Source: Cycas panzhihuaensis (Eukaryota; Cycadophyta). Taken from it: a stretch of 64,000 nt of DNA. Positions within the stretch are counted from its first letter, which is position 1; the number at the start of each line of letters is the position of its first letter. Location: the NCBI GenBank assembly GCA_023213395.1, contig CM041465.1, forward strand, positions 115,513,741-115,577,740, given 5' to 3'. This document shows positions 11,920 through 22,481 of the stretch, one piece after another. The notes beneath the pieces are model-generated. The model did not search any database. It was not told the DNA's origin and saw only the letters and a program-made list of their open reading frames with translations. The translations under genes were made by a program, and so were the position numbers.

Positions 11920-14024
11920 GGTGAAGATGTTGAAGTGAAAGAAGTAGTAAATGGAAATGCCAATGACATGTGTGACTGATACACCTAGTGTAGAAGGGAA
12001 AATATGATTAAGTAGCAAGCAATGATAATAGCCCACCAACACTTGTGTTAAATGCTCTTGATATAGCAAGGTTTCATGATATATATAAATGTAATATAAG
12101 GATCACAAAGATAAATAATGTATCATTTGATTATACAATCAAGATTGCACCCATGTAGATGCTAGCATGTAGGTGCATACAACTAAAAACCAAGTGTGAT
12201 GTAGGATATGTAATCAAACCTAAACCTCTATCTTAAGTATAACATAGTTGAGGTGTTAATGCCTAAGGGAGCTTATAGTATATGTATTAGGGCCTTTACC
12301 TGTGATACCTACACTTATACTTGGTGATGAAATCTAAGTCACAGTGGAGCCCAAGTACTCCTAGTCCTTACCTAGTTTACCAGTGAGTAACTATATACCT
12401 CCTCTAAAGAATAAAATAGTATGTACTTATCCCATGGCTATGACAGACATTAGACTAGGTTTATTTTAGTATTGATTAAAGTTTTCAATTTTCCTTGATG
12501 TTTATCAGGATTATCCCTATTTAAAGGTTGTAAGTATGACTATCTTATCCCTCCACCACTATTCCAATTAAGAGCAGACTTAGTATAAAACTCATACCTC
12601 CCTTAGGGCTTGAACTTCGACTAATTATGGTTTATTTCAACCAAGGCGAGTGTACACATAAGTCAAGAGCTGGCAATATAAATCATGTGGATGAGATTCC
12701 TTTTAGAAAATAGTTTAAGTTATTTTTGAATAACTTGAATTGAAAACTAAAATAAAAAGATGCTAAATACTTGCTTGACTTATGTACTTACTTATTATTG
12801 TTGTTGCTTTGTGTTATGTATGGAAATAGAAAGAGCATGTTAAATTTAGTAGGGGAATTAGATATTGGCTTTGATCTAAGGTTTCCCTTACTTTGGTATA
12901 ATGTTTCTAAATATAATTTTAAAAATTTTATACAAAATCCATAAAGGGCCAAAAAGTGAATCAACTTATTACTAAAATAATGATTTTTCTAAACCTAGAA
13001 GCATACTATTTTTGCCCTATTTTGTGATTTTATTTCATAAAATTTATAAATGATAATAAATAGGAAAAATTTTAGAAAAATTATAAATATGGAGGCCTAG
13101 ATTATAGAATATAAATTTATGATAGAAGAGAAAAGTATTCAAAATGTCATTTTTAATAAGATAGTGAACTCAATTTTCTAAAAAGGCATAAATTTTTTTG
13201 TCCAAAAAAGTAGAACAGTAGAATCTTGTCAGACTATCTCAGAATCCAAACTTTAGTATGTCAAAATCTTCATCTTAATATGTACATCAACTTTTCCTTC
13301 TGTAGTAGCTCTAAAAATGGCCAAGAAACTACTTGAAATGCCCTCAAACTATTTTTCATGGGGTTAAGTAGGTAGATTCATCATCGATCAGAAAACTACA
13401 AAGATCTCATTAACTAGTGCATGGAATTTGATGAAATTGGTCTCAAAATACTCCTGAGACATTAATCTACTAGATCCCTTAAACAAATTTTAGATTTTCA
13501 ACTTATATTTAAAGGATTTCATTGAGGAAAGTACCCTAGGTTACTCATCCATAAATTTTAACCTTTTTTATAAAACTTTACACTTAAAACTTGATGAAAT
13601 TTAATGGGACTAAACCTAAAATATATATTTTGCCTAGATCTACTATATGGACAAAAAACATATTTTAGTAAAAATTAGATATTGTAGGTTGAATCTGAAG
13701 ATGCTCCAAAAGACAAAAATGATCTTTTTGGCTGAGAAACTTGACACATCAAATTTTACCAAATCTAAGACTATAAAAAAATTCATAAAATTTTAGGTCT
13801 TCAATGCAGTCCAGAGCTATTTTGGCAACTAAATAGCTTCAAAAATTAGTCTTTTTCACCTTTAAAATTTTGCACATAGCAAATATAACAACATATAAAA
13901 TAATATAATTTTAAATATCTAATAAAATATTAGGTTCTCAAATAAGCCCTCAATCTCACATAAATTATGAGTGAGAGGCATTAATGGCTCTATGCAAGCC
14001 TAGTAGGAAAATGTGGTCAACAAT
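11920..14024 (-). other. Long untranslated leader of copia A
   Basis: About 2.1 kb between primer-binding site and gag start, AT-rich, with no reading frame I recognise. It shares blocks (for example cctcccttagggct near 12598 and gatttatttcaaccaagg-like sequence near 12630) with the leader of B2 at 48762-50829, and one partial copy of the 69-bp repeat (caacacttgtg near 12037). Conservation across elements suggests a function in RNA (inference). Confidence 0.6.
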
Positions 14025-14037
14025 GGCTCTAATACTA
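14025..14037 (-). other. Primer-binding site (initiator-Met tRNA) of copia A
   Basis: Minus strand reads TAGTATTAGAGCC, the standard copia site TGGTATCAGAGCC with two C-to-T type changes, two bases from the LTR end. Confidence 0.8.
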
Positions 14038-14039
14038 GT

Positions 14040-14340
14040 TTTTAGATAAAGGATCTAGTGCCACAATCCATTACACTAAAGCAATGGTACATAAGAAAAA
14101 TAAAATAGAGAGAACAATATTGAGAGTAAAAATAAGAGGTAAGAATTATTATTCTCCCATTTATATTTAATCTTATATATTAGATAATGTGTATTAGGGT
14201 TTCTAAAAGAGTTTTTTACCTAATGACATAATCCCAAAATTACACTTAAATATAAATTAAATAGCATTTAACTATCTAACTTAGCTAACCTAAAGTCACA
14301 TTTAATTAATCTAATGACCTTGATACATTAACATCCAATG
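14040..14340 (-). repeat. 5' LTR of copia A
   Basis: Matches 6701-7001 base for base in order (shared blocks ttacactaaagcaatgg and acctaaagtcac). Same 301-bp length; flanked by the tgttt duplication at 14341-14345. Confidence 0.85.
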
Positions 14341-14345
14341 TGTTT

Positions 14346-15759
14346 CAACCCTAATTCATTCACGCTAACCACATCTTGCCCCTAAGTAAAGATTTGATGA
14401 ATTTAATAGCCCTCTGACATTACTAAGCTACTGTTCCAAGCTTTTGCATAGAGATTTTAATGGTCATTTACTAATTTTTAGTCCCAAGAAGATATATAAC
14501 CTCTGCATGTTTCTATGACTTTATTTGAGCTTATTTTTCCTCATAATAGCTTTAAATCTACATGAAGAGGGGTGCTATAGTCTATATATGCAATCCTAAT
14601 TAAAAATAGAGTAAAACCAAAGTGATTTAGGGCCTATTTTCCTTATTGTACCTTATTTAGGTCACACATATGTCATGGAAGGTCACAAGGATGTTCTCTC
14701 CTTTAAAATTTGGATTTTCTAACTTCATTCTTCGTAAATTTCAAGATACGTTATGTTAGATTTAAATCCATGACTTAAATTTTCCAAAACCCCCCTATTT
14801 TAATCATATTTTGACTTTATATAACTATACATTTCATTATAAAGGGGCAGACTTTAAAAAGATTAAGTTATCTTTTATAATTTTTGACTTTTCAAAACAA
14901 TTAGGGTGTATTTGATAGATTTTCAAGTTCACTTAGCCCCTAATAGTCCAAAAGGTGGTCATATGCTATAGTTTAGTAACTAGGGTCCAAATTTCAAGGG
15001 GGATTAAGCCCTAACCTCACTAATTATTTTAGCATAAAGGGTACTAATCATTATTTTCTTTATAACTTTTCAATAGAGAGTCAGAATTAGGTGTTGTCTT
15101 AACCATTGGAAAGATAATTTAGAGGGCTATAGTTTGAAGCCATTCTTAGCTTAATTTGAGTTTGTTTTATAGGAATTGCAAGATACTAAATTTGGGCTAT
15201 TAGTTTAGGAATTCTTAAGACGTTTTCATCATTTGAAGCCCTAAATTCAGTTTTTTATAAGATTTTTTTAATGTTATATGTTACTATTTACTATTGATAA
15301 TCTATTCTAATCTATTTTTTGGGCTAATAAGTGCTTGCAGTTTGGTTATTATAGGTGTTCTTCTTAGAGGTTAAGTTGAATCTAATTAAAAAGAACCTTA
15401 CTTGGAAATAAGATCATCTTAAAATTCATCTTTACCTTGAAACATTAATTAAGATAATCATTAATCAATAAGAAAACTGTATCAACCTTATAAGGGGAAT
15501 GATTAAGACCTTTAGAATTACTACTCTATACATGCATTTGGTATTTCTCTAATTTATTAAGGAAACCATTGACTATAATATCTATTAAATGGTAGAATAA
15601 AGTAGCAAACTTTCCATTAGTGTTTGGAGACCAAGCTAGACCCAAAGGGGGTGAATGCCTTGGTTATTGAGTTCTCACTATTAAATTTATCACTAGGTAT
15701 AAGTCTAACGCAAGTGGATCCACAAGTTATGGGGTCTTTGACCTTCTTAGTAATTCATA
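14346..15759. other. AT-rich spacer without recognised genes
   Basis: Continues the sequence at 6440-6695, which copia A interrupted. No frame above about 70 codons and no motif I recognise. The style (short blocks such as aacttttcaatagagagtcag) resembles old gypsy LTR or leader sequence, but I could not assign it. Confidence 0.4.
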
Positions 15760-16035
15760 TTAAAATGAGTGAATCTATCCTTCATCTTTATATACTAAAC
15801 ACAAAGGAGAGCAAGAGAGACTTGAGAGAAAAAGAGTAGCTCTCACAAAATAGGAAGGTAAGAATGAGCCTCTTCCATTAAGATTTTACTTTTATATTGA
15901 GAGAGGGAGAATTAGAATTAGGCAAAATAAAATCATATATAATGCATATGAAAGTGATCTAATTTAAAGTTCACTTAAGACCCTTTTTAGGAATAATCAA
16001 CTAATATAATAACCTTGTAACATTAACCTATTTCA
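15760..16035 (-). repeat. 3' LTR of copia B1
   Basis: Aligned with 28373-28668 and 62398-62695; shared blocks include agagagacttgagagaaa and taaagttcacttaagac. About 20 bases shorter because of a deletion after catatgaaagtg (near 15948). Followed inside by a polypurine tract, read on minus, at 16036-16050. Confidence 0.8.
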
Positions 16036-16449
16036 ATTTCTCCTTTAATGGTAGAAGGTTATTTCATCCTATTTTATTCTATCCTATGAGGTCTTTATTT
16101 GAGCCTCTTATAAAGTAAACTACTATGACACTTTTGTTGGAAAACCTCCTAGGGAAGAAAACCCATAAAATTTCTAATCTACTAACCTAGCTTAGGTGGC
16201 TCTTTGAATGAAGGTAAAAAGTCAATCAGTATAATAAATTTTGTAGTTAAAATCTACTAAGTCTTTATATACTATTTGGTCACCCCCCATGCCTTTTTAG
16301 GTTTTCATAGGTTTTAATTTTCTAAAATGTGATAACCTTTATCTTTTCATATCCATAAGGGATTTTCATAAATGGGATAGAGCAGAGACTTACTATTGTC
16401 CTTCTATGCCCACAAGAGGTTTTCACAAATAAGACAGAGTATGATGGTT

Positions 16450-17243
16450 CTATTGGAATCTCCTTTATTTAGTTGGAGATGGAGGTCTTAAGGCTAATTT
16501 ATCTTCAGAATTATTCAAACTTCACCCTCTATAGTGGTTTGGTGAAGATATCAGCCACTTGATCTATTGTGGGGCAGTACTCTAATTGAATTATACTATC
16601 ATGACTAATTCTCTAATCTTGTGGAATTTCGTACTTATATATTTGTTACAATCGTAAAATATAAGATTTTTAGCCATTTGGATTATAGACTGATTATCTA
16701 TATATAGGTTGGTAGAACTTGTTTGGGTGATATTTGATGTATTCAATAATTTTATAATCCATATCACCTTCTTACTTGTCTTAGAAGTAATAATATATTT
16801 ATCTTTGGTAGTTGAGTCTGTAACTATCTTTTGTCATCTGAATCTCCATAATATTGGTGTTATTCTAAGAAATGTTACATACGTAGACATAGATCTTACT
16901 ATGTCTTTATGTCTAACAAATTTCAATTTTATGTATACATAAAGTTTGAATTCTGCAATGGGTTCATATAATAAACATATTTACTAGTCATCTTTAAGTA
17001 CCTCAACACTTATATTATAGCTTTCTAGTAATTCTGTTTAGGATTTGTCATGAATCTTATAAGAATACTAACAGAGTGTGTAATACTTGGCCTTATGTTG
17101 GTAGTATAGATGAGACTACCTACAAGTTACCTATAGAATATTAAGTTTGCCTCTCTAGTATCACCATTACCTAAGAGTTTAACATTAGGTTCGATAGGTA
17201 TAGCCACTAGTCGAGCACCTTCTAACTAATTCTTTGTTTGAAG
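16450..17243 (-). pseudogene. RT C-terminus and RNase H of copia B1 (broken)
   Basis: The 3' part of pol, minus strand, left of the element C insertion. It aligns with 63100-63880 of B3, including the block before the insertion and the RNase H blocks (DNQS-type motif near 16685-16700 and the DIFTKPL-type motif near 16535). Several stops. Its 5' half resumes at 22482. Confidence 0.75.
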
Positions 17244-17329
17244 TGTTAGAGCACGTGACACTAACTATCATGAGGAAGTCCTATTCCTAAATCACCCTAG
17301 GGCTTTTGGTATAATGGTAACCTATGACA
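17244..17329 (+). repeat. 5' LTR of element C (86 bp)
   Basis: Begins tgttagagcacgtg, ends aacctatgaca. Unrelated to the 296-bp LTR of the B elements although the sequence just inside is shared with them. Confidence 0.88.
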
Positions 17330-17331
17330 TA

Positions 17332-17343
17332 TGGTATCATAGC
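17332..17343 (+). other. Primer-binding site of element C
   Basis: tggtatcatagc, one mismatch to TGGTATCAGAGC of initiator-Met tRNA, two bases after the LTR. The following ttgcttccttcatattcc matches the base after the B1 primer site, so shared internal sequence starts exactly here. Confidence 0.85.
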
Positions 17344-19345
17344 TTGCTTCCTTCATATTCCTCACTTGCACTTACAATGGAGCCATTCCTTCCTTCTCCT
17401 CCATAATCCATATGGTGAAGGAGATTGTGAAAGTGGATTTAGAAATATTTTCAAGTTATTATCATAGCATATTTTGTATTGTTTACTTTTCCTTTCTCTT
17501 TTATAGGGTTGAAATCACAATATAAGGAGTTGTATGGCTCAAGGATTCTAATCCTTTGATGGCCATTTATGCTATCTCATTCTTCTTTTCTTTCCCCTCT
17601 TTTTATCCATTTAACAAGAGGAAATACTGCCAAAATTTTTTTAACTTTTAGAAGAATGATTATAAGGGGAGGTTCTACCACTTTTTTTAAAGAATTTTGA
17701 GCCATTTAAAATATCCATCATTGTATGCTCTCACCTTGCCTATATTGGAATCCTAGTGATAAAAAATGATGGAAATTTCTTATGATATTATATGTTAATT
17801 AGATATTAGTAAGATAAAATTTATATAAAAATAAAATTTGCTTGCTAAAATTCACAGGTCTATAAAATCTTCTATATAGCTCCAATTGACTTAATTATAA
17901 TTGTCAAAGATGAGGCTCTGAGTCTACTTTCAATCACAAAAACTGGAACCTAATTTTGATGTTGTATGAGGAAGTTATTGCTATTTTAGTGAACAATAAT
18001 TATTTTTAGTAAGAATTCTAGAAAAATATATTATCCTAACTTTACAGGGCTACCAAAAACTTTCTAGAACTCATTTGGACCCGATTCCACTTCTTGAAGA
18101 TGAAGCTCTGAGTCTAATTTATAGCTAAAAAATTGGCACTCCATTTTGTTGTTATGGGAGAAAGGTATTATTGATTTAGTGAAGACTACGTTTTTTGTAT
18201 TAAAAAAAAAAGTGAAGAAATTTTCTTCCTTCTTTTTATAAGGCTTAAAAGGCCATTGTAAAAGTGAGAGAAAAAAAAAAACAACTAGATCAAAGCACTA
18301 TCTAGTGTCCTCACTCATTTATTAGAATTACATTTCAACACTCCAAAATCACTTAAAGCAAGCACTCTAAAGATACTCCAAGCAAGCATTATATTTTTAG
18401 TTAAATGTACATTTGATGCAATTCGATAATCTTTTCACTCTTCCTAGAAGGAATGCATCAAGTATGCTGTTTTTTACCATTTTATACTTATTCACATAAT
18501 TGCCAAGGTTAAGATACCTTAGTTGGTAGAATGCCATGCCATAAAAGATGTGTGGGTTTCAAGTTGGGACTAGACTAAACTGAAATATTGGTGAGGTTTG
18601 GTTAGCCATACCATCATGCCTTAATTAGGGATCATCTTGGTAAACAATTAGAAAAATTAAAATATTAATATAAGATTAAATATACCCAATTCAATATCTA
18701 TCATAGCCATGGGTATAGATGTACCACTCTTTAAAGAAGGTGTATAGTTTCTCATTAGTGAACTATGTAAGGATTAGGAGTACCTGGGCTCCATTGTGAC
18801 TTAAATTTCATGACTAAGCATAATTACGAGTATCACGGATGAAGGCCAACTTAATTCTACTAGAAGCCTAGGCATCCCTTCAACAACCTTAACTACATGT
18901 TGGACACAAGTTAGAGGTTATTGAGTTGATTATGCATCCTACATTTTAGTTTTAAGTTATGTACACCTAATAATATTAGCTTCTATATTGGCCTACAATT
19001 TTGTATATTGATCACTTACTTATTTATAAAAACTTATCCATAGCGTAATCATAATCATAGTGCTTATCATATTCTTACTATGTCAGGTTAATATTTTCCA
19101 CAAGTGTTAGTGGTCAATTTTCATCATAGTACTTCTCATATTCCTGCTACATCAGGTTAATGTTTGTCATAAGTGTTGGTGACTTTTCTCTAAGTTGCTC
19201 CTTTTATCTTTGAGTAACCTTTCTTACTTCTTCTTCCTTCTGGTACACTACCTCATTATATCTCTCATTTGTAAATAGTGATTGGTCATTTATTACAATC
19301 ACTTTTATAATCCCTTATTTATTTCTTCCTTTCTCAAAAGACACT
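17344..19345 (+). other. Long untranslated leader of element C
   Basis: About 2 kb with no credible frame. It matches the reverse complement of the B1 leader (26277-28355), for example cctccataatcc near 17398 against 28295, and cctcactcatttattagaattac-like sequence near 18310 against 27350. Contains two 69-bp repeats (next entry). Confidence 0.65.
19056..19193 (+). repeat. 69-bp tandem repeat, two copies, in leader of element C
   Basis: Units start catagtgcttatcatattc (19056) and catagtacttctcatattc (19125), exactly 69 bases apart. Each contains aggttaat followed by caagtgtt. The same unit occurs three times, reverse-complemented, in B1 at 26437-26643. Confidence 0.8.
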
Positions 19346-20540
19346 ATGTCTTCACAGTTCAAGCAAAATATGAACTGCATTCTAAAAGAGAAAGAAAATT
19401 GGGATATGTGATTCATTAGTGTAAGAAATGTTGTAAAGTATGAAGGTCTATAGAGAGATCACTTACAACCTACACCATCTATTGTAGCTACAACTACCTC
19501 AGCTGCTTTTGGAGGAGGTGCTCCAACTGCTCCCATTGAAGTTGTAGCTAAATGCCAATAAAAACTTGATGATGATAAAATCTATAGAGGGATATTGCTT
19601 GCCACTGATTATTCCCTGCATAATCTCATTGATGAAGCTATACATGATATAGCATGGAAAGTTCTTAAAGTTCTTAAGAAGAACTTTGACACTAAATTAG
19701 ACTTAGAATTTGTTCACTTAGTGTTGAAGATGAACAAATTGAAAATATAGAAAGGACATGCAAATGAGACTATCAATCTCCTTCGTTCGATCAAGTAAGC
19801 CATTGATAAAGATTTTAAAACTTAATGCATTACATGGGCTTTCTTGATTCAATCATGTCTCCATATCCTAGATTACAAAAATCTACTAGGAAATCTTCAA
19901 TTTAGTGGCATTTTGAAGACCTTAAACTTTGAGGCTCTTACTAATAAGTTCATTGAATTTGATAAGACCTTTGATACCAACTTTGACACTATATCAGATC
20001 CAGTTGATGCTACTTTCGAAGTGGAAGAAGATCTTTGTTATACCAAAAATCAAGATCAATACTCTCACAAAGGTGGTAATTCCCATGAAAGAAGAAGAAG
20101 TAGACAATAAAGACAACATCCTCTTAGTCAACAGACTCCTTAACTTCAACAAAAATAGTCTAAAGGCTAAGGCCAAAATAATCAACCTAGACCTAGATCT
20201 AGTAATTAGAGATAATCCAACTAGCTCAATACTTCTTATGGGACTAGAAATCAAACAATTGTATGCCAAAGGTGTAATAGAAAAGGACATTATGCTAAAA
20301 ATTATAGAACTACCACCAACAAACTACAAAGTTATCAACAATACCATGGTGCATATAATATTGATAATACTTCTTTTGAAGATGCTTTTAGTGGAACACA
20401 ATTTACTCATGCATACCTTCAAAGAATTGAGCCACTTCATCAAATCTTGTTGATAGATCCACTAAATATATTGAGGCTCATTGTGATTATGCTTATTCAC
20501 TTTTGCCTTCACCACTTAGAGTTGCAAATAGTGCCACCTC
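19346..20540 (+). pseudogene. gag of element C (broken)
   Basis: Start ATG 19346-19348 (MSSQFKQNMNCILKEKENWD), agreeing with the gag starts of A and B2. Capsid region with stops; best preserved part at 19844-20110 (LLGNLQFSGILKTLNFEA, then VEEDLCYTKNQDQ). A zinc knuckle at 20264-20305 reads CQRCNRKGHYAKNY: the last Cys has become Tyr (TGT to TAT type change), so it could not hold zinc normally. gag would package RNA; here it is interrupted by at least one frame change near 20110. Confidence 0.8.
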
Positions 20541-22200
20541 AAATACTTCATTGTAGATCATGAGTACTAGAGAAACACAACACATGACTTGTCATCACTA
20601 GTTCTTTCAGGATTTTGACTCTAAAGTTTGCGGTGTTGTACACATGGCTGACAAATTATCTCATCCAATCGAAGGACTTAAAATTGTTTGCCTAAAACTC
20701 CTAAGCCTTCTAGATTTTACACTTGTTGATATTTTATATATTCCTACTTTGATGAAGAACCTTATCTCCCTATCCACCCTTGTCTCTCGTGGATTTGATC
20801 AAAGTGTAACTACAAATAATCAAACTCCCTATGCTATTCACACTCCTTCAAATGCTGTGGTTATGACTAGAATTCTTAATGGCAAACTTTTTCACTTAAC
20901 TAGCTCATCATCCTCTGAAGCTAATTGTGTTGATGATGACTTTATTTTGACCATAACCCTAACACCTTAAAAGTTACCCCAAGTGGCCCTATGACATGCT
21001 CATATGGGCCATATTAAAATTGATCATTTAGGAGAACTATATGCCACTCTTCCTTGTATACCTCGGCTCTCCTTTAAGCCCTTCAAATACGAAGTATATT
21101 TCATTACCAAATCTCAAGGACAACCCTTTCCTTGTAGTCAACAGAAATCTAGCCAACCTTTGTAGCTTATACACTCAGATATATGTGGTTCTATGCTCAT
21201 CCCTTCTCTCAAACAGAAATGGTACTATATTACTTTCATTGATTATTTTACCAAGAAAGCATGGGTCACTTTTCTTGTGAAGAAAGATAAAGTTTTTTCT
21301 ATGTTTCAAGCTTTCAAGGCTCACATGAAAAATAAATCTAGATTCAAGATCAAAATACTCAGGACTGATAATGGTGGTGAGTACATATCTAATGGGTTTG
21401 AATCATATGTATATCAACATGGAATTAAACATTAGACCACTATTGTAGGTATACCCCAACAAAATAGAGTTATTGAGTGCATAAACATGACCATCATGAA
21501 TATGGATCATGCTATGCTAATATGTAAGAATGTCCCTATCTATCTTTGAATTAAGGCTATCTGGACTATTGTGTATTATATCAACACTATTAGTCCCTCC
21601 AATCTTGACCCCTCTCCACATGAAATGTGGTATGGACAAACCCCCTCTATCTCCCACTTCAAAATTTTTGGCTCTACTTATTATGCTCACATTTTGGAGG
21701 AACATAGAAATAAGCTCTAAGATAGAGCCATCAAAGGCATATTTTTTGGATACCCTATGGACAAAAAGAAGTATAAGGTTTTCATACCTTCATAGCATAA
21801 AATCATCATCACTAGAGATGTTATCTTTACAGAGACTAAATATCAATTACTTAGACTTGACTCCAAGATGCCTTTATACTAATTTAATGACACTACTAAA
21901 TTTGATATCCAGATTCTAAAATTTAAGGGGGGAGATGCTCAGCAGTTGCTCAAAATCTTGGAATCTAACAATAGAGCCTCGGAGGATAGAAGCTGTGACT
22001 CTTAGCCAATGTGTATACATCCAACACCATTATTTGAGAATAGCCAAGTTGACAAAGGCAAAGCCATAGTAGAAAAATCATCTTTTCCAACATTTGTGGC
22101 TGGCCCATCTTCTCCAACATTGTTAACTTCCTCCATGCCAAACATTTTACATGATCTTTTTAAGGATTAAAATGAAGACCAAGAGGTTGTGTAAATGAAA
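20541..22200 (+). pseudogene. Protease and integrase of element C, ending at RT start (broken)
   Basis: The protease active-site block is badly decayed (only TQHMTCHH is clear near 20578). The protease tail and pre-integrase region are readable at 20644-20970 and 20980-21130 (HAHMGHIKIDHL, zinc histidines). The integrase core at 21170-21490 shows HSDICG, RTDNGGEY and GIPQQNRVIEC, so all three catalytic residues (Asp, Asp, Glu) survive although stops interrupt the frame. The integrase C-terminal part and Ser/Pro linker run to about 22200 (NNRASEDRSCDS). RT begins with about a dozen codons and then the copia match stops near 22240. Confidence 0.8.
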
Positions 22201-22239
22201 ATCATTCCTAACTCAAGGTTTTTATAAAGCCTACAAGTT

Positions 22240-22386
22240 ACATAAGTGGTATCAGAGTGACCAGGGTTCAAAACTGATTTTGTGTACTGTAATAGTGCAC
22301 TTAGAGATACGTGAAGGTGTTGGAGGTGGCACCAAGGAATGCCATAGTGGACATGTATATCATGTAAGTACAACCAACTCCTCATA
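22240..22386 (+). other. Unique 3' tail of element C with second primer-site-like sequence
   Basis: Copia homology stops near 22240. Next comes tggtatcagagtga (22247-22260), a near match to the Met-tRNA primer site, then about 125 bases without coding, then the polypurine tract. This primer site - short spacer - polypurine tract - LTR order is that of a TRIM element interior. Confidence 0.6.
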
Positions 22387-22395
22387 ATGGGGGAG
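22387..22395 (+). other. Polypurine tract of element C
   Basis: atgggggag directly before the 3' LTR; would prime plus-strand DNA synthesis. Confidence 0.75.
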
Positions 22396-22481
22396 TGTTG
22401 GAGTGCATGATGCTAACTATCATGAGGAAGTCCTCTTCCCAAATCACCCAAGGGCTTTTGGTGTAACGACGGCCTATGACA
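22396..22481 (+). repeat. 3' LTR of element C (86 bp)
   Basis: Begins tgttggagtgcatgatg, ends acggcctatgaca, same length as the 5' copy; followed by tgaag. Confidence 0.88.

Larger units (their letters stand above)
6701..14340 (-). mobile_element. Copia A: full-length, dead Ty1/copia retrotransposon
   Basis: Seen: two 301-bp LTRs (6701-7001 and 14040-14340), a Met-type primer site beside the right LTR, a polypurine tract beside the left LTR (ggagggatt read on minus, 7000-7010), and a 5-bp target duplication tgttt at 6696-6700 and 14341-14345. Orientation is minus. Gene order on the minus strand is gag, protease, integrase, RT, RNase H, which is diagnostic of Ty1/copia. Total 7.64 kb, of which about 2.1 kb is untranslated leader. 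Many stops and no long frame, so it is old and inactive. It inserted into the AT-rich sequence that continues at 14346. Confidence 0.9.
17244..22481 (+). mobile_element. Element C: short-LTR (86 bp) element carrying copia gag-PR-INT, no RT
   Basis: Seen: 86-bp direct repeats at 17244-17329 and 22396-22481, both starting TGTT and ending CA. There is a 5-bp target duplication tgaag at 17239-17243 and 22482-22486, a Met-type primer site tggtatcatagc at 17332-17343, and a polypurine tract atgggggag at 22387-22395. Inside, plus strand, are a 2-kb leader, gag, protease and integrase, and then only the first codons of RT; the rest of RT and all RNase H are absent. A second primer-site-like sequence (22247-22260) follows the break. 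LTRs of this size and the tail resemble a TRIM-type non-autonomous element that gained copia sequence (inference). LTR copies differ at about 15 of 86 sites, so the element is old. Confidence 0.85.

Noticed and set aside
19994-20290. 98-codon minus-strand ORF
   Set aside because: Shadow of the element C gag and zinc-knuckle region on the opposite strand.
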